A stretch of 64,000 bases of DNA from Martelella mediterranea DSM 17316 (GTDB lineage: Bacteria > Pseudomonadota > Alphaproteobacteria > Rhizobiales > Rhizobiaceae): contig NZ_CP020330.1 in NCBI RefSeq assembly GCF_002043005.1, positions 1,448,501-1,512,500 of the forward strand, read 5' to 3'. The translations under genes and the position numbers were made by a program. Below, piece by piece: positions 60,625-64,000 of the stretch. How positions within the stretch are numbered: the stretch's first letter is position 1; every line of letters starts with the position of its first letter. A model generated the notes under the pieces. That model saw only the letters and a program-made list of their open reading frames with translations. It did no database searches and was not told the DNA's origin.

Positions 60625-61427
60625 GATCCGCCCTCCAGTCCAGCGCGGACCCTTCGGGGCAGGGATGCCAGCAGCGTCTTGGTATAGTCATGGGCGGGAT
60701 GGCGCAGCACGTCTTCGGTTCCGCCCTCTTCCATCTTCTCGCCGTCATGCATCACCAGAACCCGATCGGACATGCGGGCGATGACGCCGATATCGTGGGA
60801 GATCAGGATCAGGCCGACGCCGAGTTCGGCGACGAGATCGTCAATAATGTCGAGGATTTCGGCCTGCACGGTGACATCAAGCGCGGTGGTCGGTTCGTCG
60901 GCGATCAGAAGCCGGGGTTTGAGCGCCAGCGCGATCGCGATGCCAACCCGCTGGCGCTCGCCGCCGGAAAGTTCGTGCGGATAGGAATTTATTCTTGCCT
61001 TCGCATCGCGGATGCGGACCATGTCCATCAGCCGCAGGGCTTCCAGTCTCGCTTCGGCCCGGGAGATCGGACGATGAAGCCGCAGCGCCTCGGCGATCTG
61101 GCTGCCGGCGGTCATTGCCGGGTTCAGCGCGGTCATCGGTTCCTGAAAGATCATCCCGATCTTTGCCCCGCGCAGTCGGGTGAGCCTGCGTTCCGGCAGC
61201 GCCAGCAGGTTTTCGCCATCGAGCAGGATTTCGCCCTCCGCCCGGGCCGTTCGCGGCAGCAGGCCGATCACCGCCAGCGCCAGCACCGATTTGCCCGATC
61301 CGCTTTCGCCGACAATGCCGAGCGTCTCACCCTTTGCCAGCGACAGATCGATGCCGTGCAATACTTCACGCTGCCCGCCGCGCCGGTCGGGGAAACTGAC
61401 CCTGAGATTGCGGATATCGAGCATCAT
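60621..61427 (-). CDS. Dipeptide/oligopeptide ABC transporter ATPase (OppD/DppD type)
   Basis: A 268-residue ATPase starting MMLDIRNLRVSFPDRRGGQR: Walker A GIVGESGSGKSVLALAVIGL, Q-loop MIFQEPMTALNPAMTAGSQI, signature LSGGERQRVGIAIALALKPR, Walker B LLIADEPTTALDVTVQAEIL. ATGA-type overlaps with both neighbours show a translationally coupled operon. Confidence 0.92.
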   Translation of the reverse strand: MMLDIRNLRVSFPDRRGGQREVLHGIDLSLAKGETLGIVGESGSGKSVLALAVIGLLPRTARAEGEILLDGENLLALPERRLTRLRGAKIGMIFQEPMTALNPAMTAGSQIAEALRLHRPISRAEARLEALRLMDMVRIRDAKARINSYPHELSGGERQRVGIAIALALKPRLLIADEPTTALDVTVQAEILDIIDDLVAELGVGLILISHDIGVIARMSDRVLVMHDGEKMEEGGTEDVLRHPAHDYTKTLLASLPRRVRAGLEGGS

Positions 61428-62230
61428 GACGCCTCGCGCGGATCGGTCAGCCGCCCGAGACCGTCGCCCAGAAGGTTGAGCCCGAGAACGGAGAAAGCGA
61501 TCGCAAGGCCGGGGGCGAGCACCAGATGCGGCGCGCTCGCGAGATAGGTCTGGGCATCGGCCAGCATCCGCCCCCAGCTCGGCGTCGGCGGCGCGACGCC
61601 GAGACCTAGAAACGAGAGCCCGGCCTCGGTGAGGATCGCAAGCCCGGTCTGGATCGCGACCTGAACGATGATCTGGGCGGCGATATTGGGAAGTACATGT
61701 TCGAGCGTGATCCGCGTTCCAGTCTTGCCGGCCATGCGGGCGGCGAGAATGTAGTCGCGCGCCCAGACCTGCAGCGCCGCGCCCCGGCTGACGCGGGCAA
61801 ACACCGGCACCATGAACAGCGCGATCGCGGTAATGGTGGTTACCGGTCCGCCGCCCAGCACCGCGGCCAGCAGCAGGGCCGACAGCACCGGCGGGAAGGC
61901 GAAGACGATATCGTTGACGCGCATGATCGCGGCCTCGGCCACGCCCCGGCGCGCCGCCGCCATGGTGCCCAACACGGTTCCGAATGTTCCGCCGATCGCG
62001 ACCGCAGAAAATGCGATCGACAGCGAGGTCCATGCGCCGGCCATGATCATCGACAATTCGTCGCGGCCGAACTGGTCGGCGCCGAACAGCCTGCCGGGGC
62101 CGGGGCCCTTGAGGCGGGCGGGAATGTTGATCGCGGCGGGGTCCATCGGCGTCCAGAACCGGCTGAGGATCGCGGCGGTCACGAGAACGGCGGTGATGAT
62201 GCCGCCAATGAGGAGAGGCAGGCGTCTCAT
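61424..62230 (-). CDS. Dipeptide/oligopeptide ABC transporter permease (DppC type)
   Basis: A 268-residue permease: N-terminal helix PLLIGGIITAVLVTAAILSR, the OppC-type GRLFGADQFGRDELSMIMAG, and an EAA-like loop LAARMAGKTGTRITLEHVLP. The start at 62230 overlaps the preceding permease stop by four bases. Confidence 0.92.
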   Translation of the reverse strand: MRRLPLLIGGIITAVLVTAAILSRFWTPMDPAAINIPARLKGPGPGRLFGADQFGRDELSMIMAGAWTSLSIAFSAVAIGGTFGTVLGTMAAARRGVAEAAIMRVNDIVFAFPPVLSALLLAAVLGGGPVTTITAIALFMVPVFARVSRGAALQVWARDYILAARMAGKTGTRITLEHVLPNIAAQIIVQVAIQTGLAILTEAGLSFLGLGVAPPTPSWGRMLADAQTYLASAPHLVLAPGLAIAFSVLGLNLLGDGLGRLTDPREAS

Positions 62231-63192
62231 CGCGTGGCCTTCAGGCGCGGATCGATCACCGCATAGAGCGTGTCGACCGCGAAATTGAGGCCCATGACGA
62301 TGACGGCGAACAGCAGCGCGACATTCTGGATCACGATCAGGTCGCGCTGGGCGAGCGCCTGATAGGCAAGGGTGCCGAGGCCAGGCAGGGTGAAGACGTT
62401 TTCGACCAGCACGGTGCCGGCCATCAGCACCGATATCTGCATGCCGAGCATGGTGACGACCGGGATCAGCGCATTGGGCACGACGTGACGCCACAGCGCC
62501 CGCATCCGGCTTGCGCCCTTAGCGCGCGCCGTGCGCACGAAATCCTCGCGCGCCACCTCGATGACGGCGGTGCGCGTCACCCGCGTCAGCACCGCGGCCT
62601 GGGGGATGGCAAGCGCGATCGCGGGCAGCGTCAGCGCGGTGATGGCGGGCAGGAAACCAGCCTGCCAGCCCGGAAACCCGCCGGTCGGAAACCAGCCGAG
62701 CGTCAGCGCCACGCCGAGGATCAAGAGCAGGCCGATCCAGAAGCCGGGCACGGCAATGCCGATCTGGGAAAAGAATGTCGCGACGATATCCACCGGCCCG
62801 CCGGGTCTCTGGCCCGCGAAGACACCAAGCGGCAGGGCGATCGCCAGCGACAGCGCCACGGCGTAACCGGCAAGCGGCAGGGTGACGGCGAGGCGCTCGC
62901 CGATCAGTGCGGCAACCGGCGTCGAATAGGTGTAGGAAAGGCCGAGATCGCCATGCATGAGGCCGGCAAGCCAGTCGCCGTAGCGCAGGAGGAAGGGCTG
63001 GTCGAGGCCGAGTTCACTGCGCAGCGCCGCAAGCGTATCGGGGGCTGCCGATGTGCCGAGCATGATTTCCGCCGGATCGCCCGGAACCGCCGCCATCACC
63101 GCGAAGATGATGAAGGAGACGGCCAACAGGCTTGCGGCGAGAAAGACAAGATTGCCGGCGATGCGCCGCACCGCCGGACGGGTTTGCAACAC
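62227..63192 (-). CDS. Dipeptide/oligopeptide ABC transporter permease (DppB type)
   Basis: A 321-residue permease. The N-terminal FLAASLLAVSFIIFAVMAAV precedes PGDPAEIMLGTSAAPDTLAA, a DppB hallmark; the EAA loop is VRTARAKGASRMRALWRHVV. It starts 3 bp after the binding-protein stop. Confidence 0.93.
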   Translation of the reverse strand: MLQTRPAVRRIAGNLVFLAASLLAVSFIIFAVMAAVPGDPAEIMLGTSAAPDTLAALRSELGLDQPFLLRYGDWLAGLMHGDLGLSYTYSTPVAALIGERLAVTLPLAGYAVALSLAIALPLGVFAGQRPGGPVDIVATFFSQIGIAVPGFWIGLLLILGVALTLGWFPTGGFPGWQAGFLPAITALTLPAIALAIPQAAVLTRVTRTAVIEVAREDFVRTARAKGASRMRALWRHVVPNALIPVVTMLGMQISVLMAGTVLVENVFTLPGLGTLAYQALAQRDLIVIQNVALLFAVIVMGLNFAVDTLYAVIDPRLKATR

Positions 63193-63195
63193 GGT

Positions 63196-64000
63196 CTACT
63201 TGCTCCAGTGCACGCCGGTCATGTCGTTGGAGGGAACCGGCTCATTGACCCACAGCCCCTCGAGGTCCGCGTTCCAGACGCCGATCTTCGGCCAGGCATA
63301 GAGAAACAGCGCCGGCACGTCCTCGGCCAGGATTTCCTGCGCCTTTTTGTAACCCGCCAGCCGTTCCTCGGCGCTGGTCGCGTCGGCGATCGCCGTCATC
63401 GTCGCGTCGAAATCGGGATTGTCATAGTTGAAGTAATAGGGATCGCGGGCATAGATGCCGATGTCGAGCGGTTCGGCATGGCCGATGATTGTCATGTCGT
63501 AATTGGTGTCCTTGAACACGTCCTGCAGCCATTTCGCCGGAAATTCGGAGGATTCGATCGTCGCGGTCACGCCGATCTGGGCGAAATAGGCCTGCATGAT
63601 TTCCGCCGCCCTTTCGGCATAGCCCCGGTTCGGCGCCTTGATGGTGAATTGCAGACCGTCGCCGTAGCCGGCCTCGGCCAAGAGCGCCTTCGCCTGTTCC
63701 GGATCATAGGGCAGCACGCCGGTGAGGTCCTCATAGCCGGCATCCGACGGCGAGAAATGGCTGCCGATCGGCGTGCCGTAGCCGGAATTGGTGGCATCGA
63801 TGATCGCCTGCCGGTCGATCGCCATCATCAGCGCCCGGCGCACCCGGCGATCGTCAAAGGGCGGCTTGGCGTTGTTCATGCCGGCGACGACTTCCATGCC
63901 GGTGGTGCCGGGCACGACCTTGAAGGCGTCATTGGTCTCGAATGTGCTGACAAGTTCGGGGGCGGCGAATTCCGGTATGGCGTCCACCCCGCCGGAGGTC
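63196..64000 (-). CDS. Peptide ABC transporter substrate-binding protein, 5' end outside window
   Basis: The visible 268 codons are the C-terminal part of a family 5 (DppA/OppA-like) periplasmic protein; the frame is open to the right edge. Landmarks: FDDRRVRRALMMAIDRQAII, LPYDPEQAKALLAEAGYGDG, QIGVTATIESSEFPAKWLQD and a C-terminal PALFLYAWPKIGVWNADLEG. First gene of the transporter operon. Confidence 0.92.
   Translation of the reverse strand, partial: TSGGVDAIPEFAAPELVSTFETNDAFKVVPGTTGMEVVAGMNNAKPPFDDRRVRRALMMAIDRQAIIDATNSGYGTPIGSHFSPSDAGYEDLTGVLPYDPEQAKALLAEAGYGDGLQFTIKAPNRGYAERAAEIMQAYFAQIGVTATIESSEFPAKWLQDVFKDTNYDMTIIGHAEPLDIGIYARDPYYFNYDNPDFDATMTAIADATSAEERLAGYKKAQEILAEDVPALFLYAWPKIGVWNADLEGLWVNEPVPSNDMTGVHWSK

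Overview
The window looks like chromosomal DNA of an alphaproteobacterium of the order Hyphomicrobiales (Rhizobiaceae-like). The basis is GC-rich codon use, rhizobial-type IS elements, a DUF1127 gene followed by anti-Shine-Dalgarno hairpins of the cuckoo RNA type, SlyX, a PQQ glucose dehydrogenase and many periplasmic-binding-protein transporters. No rRNA genes or CRISPR arrays are present. The only tRNA is tRNA-Phe(GAA).

Region 1 (1-12.1 kb) is a transposon graveyard around two surface-polysaccharide genes, a two-domain glycosyltransferase cut by the left edge and a sulfotransferase-like protein. The insertions are nested. An IS66 copy (3180-5726, exact 8-bp target duplication) sits in an IS3-family relic that also abuts a second IS3 element (1618-2903). 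An IS21 copy (7707-10322, 8-bp target duplication with one mismatch) sits in an IS256 transposase gene, which itself splits an IS5-family relic. Most transposase genes are broken by point nonsense mutations or frameshifts.

Region 2 (about 12.1-25.1 kb) is an accessory element ending at tRNA-Phe, where a tyrosine integrase and a likely excisionase lie next to the tRNA 3' end. It carries a ColE1-like mobilisation block: a small ribbon-helix-helix protein, then a relaxase with the H-E-N motif of the MOB-HEN (MbeA) group, with two coiled-coil genes fully nested in its +1 frame. It also carries a cytosolic FtsH-like AAA+/M41 protease, a zinc-ribbon/GIY-YIG-like protein, an array of ten TCCGGA motifs, a large secreted protein and several small regulators. 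I read it as an integrative and mobilizable element; no second att copy was found, so its left boundary is open.

Region 3 (25.3-37.9 kb) holds an ArsR-like regulator divergent from a GH13_18 glucoside phosphorylase, an ETHE1-like metallohydrolase, a MoeB/ThiF-like enzyme, slyX and recF. A LysR gene follows, divergent from an alpha/beta hydrolase, membrane fusion protein and RND pump operon; the hydrolase lacks its usual nucleophile.

Region 4 (37.9-48.2 kb) is a tightly packed minus-strand operon headed by a LacI repressor with two palindromic operators. It encodes a sugar ABC importer, a GH127 beta-L-arabinofuranosidase, a PdxA-like dehydrogenase, an SMP-30 lactonase and a beta-propeller protein, and probably takes up and degrades an arabinofuranose-containing glycoside.

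Region 5 (48.3-64 kb) holds sodB, membrane PQQ glucose dehydrogenase, a DUF2254 protein, oligopeptidase B, a DUF930-like protein, the DUF1127 gene with its triple-hairpin RNA, a tripartite tricarboxylate transporter (tctA, tctB, tctC) and a dipeptide/oligopeptide ABC transporter cut by the right edge.
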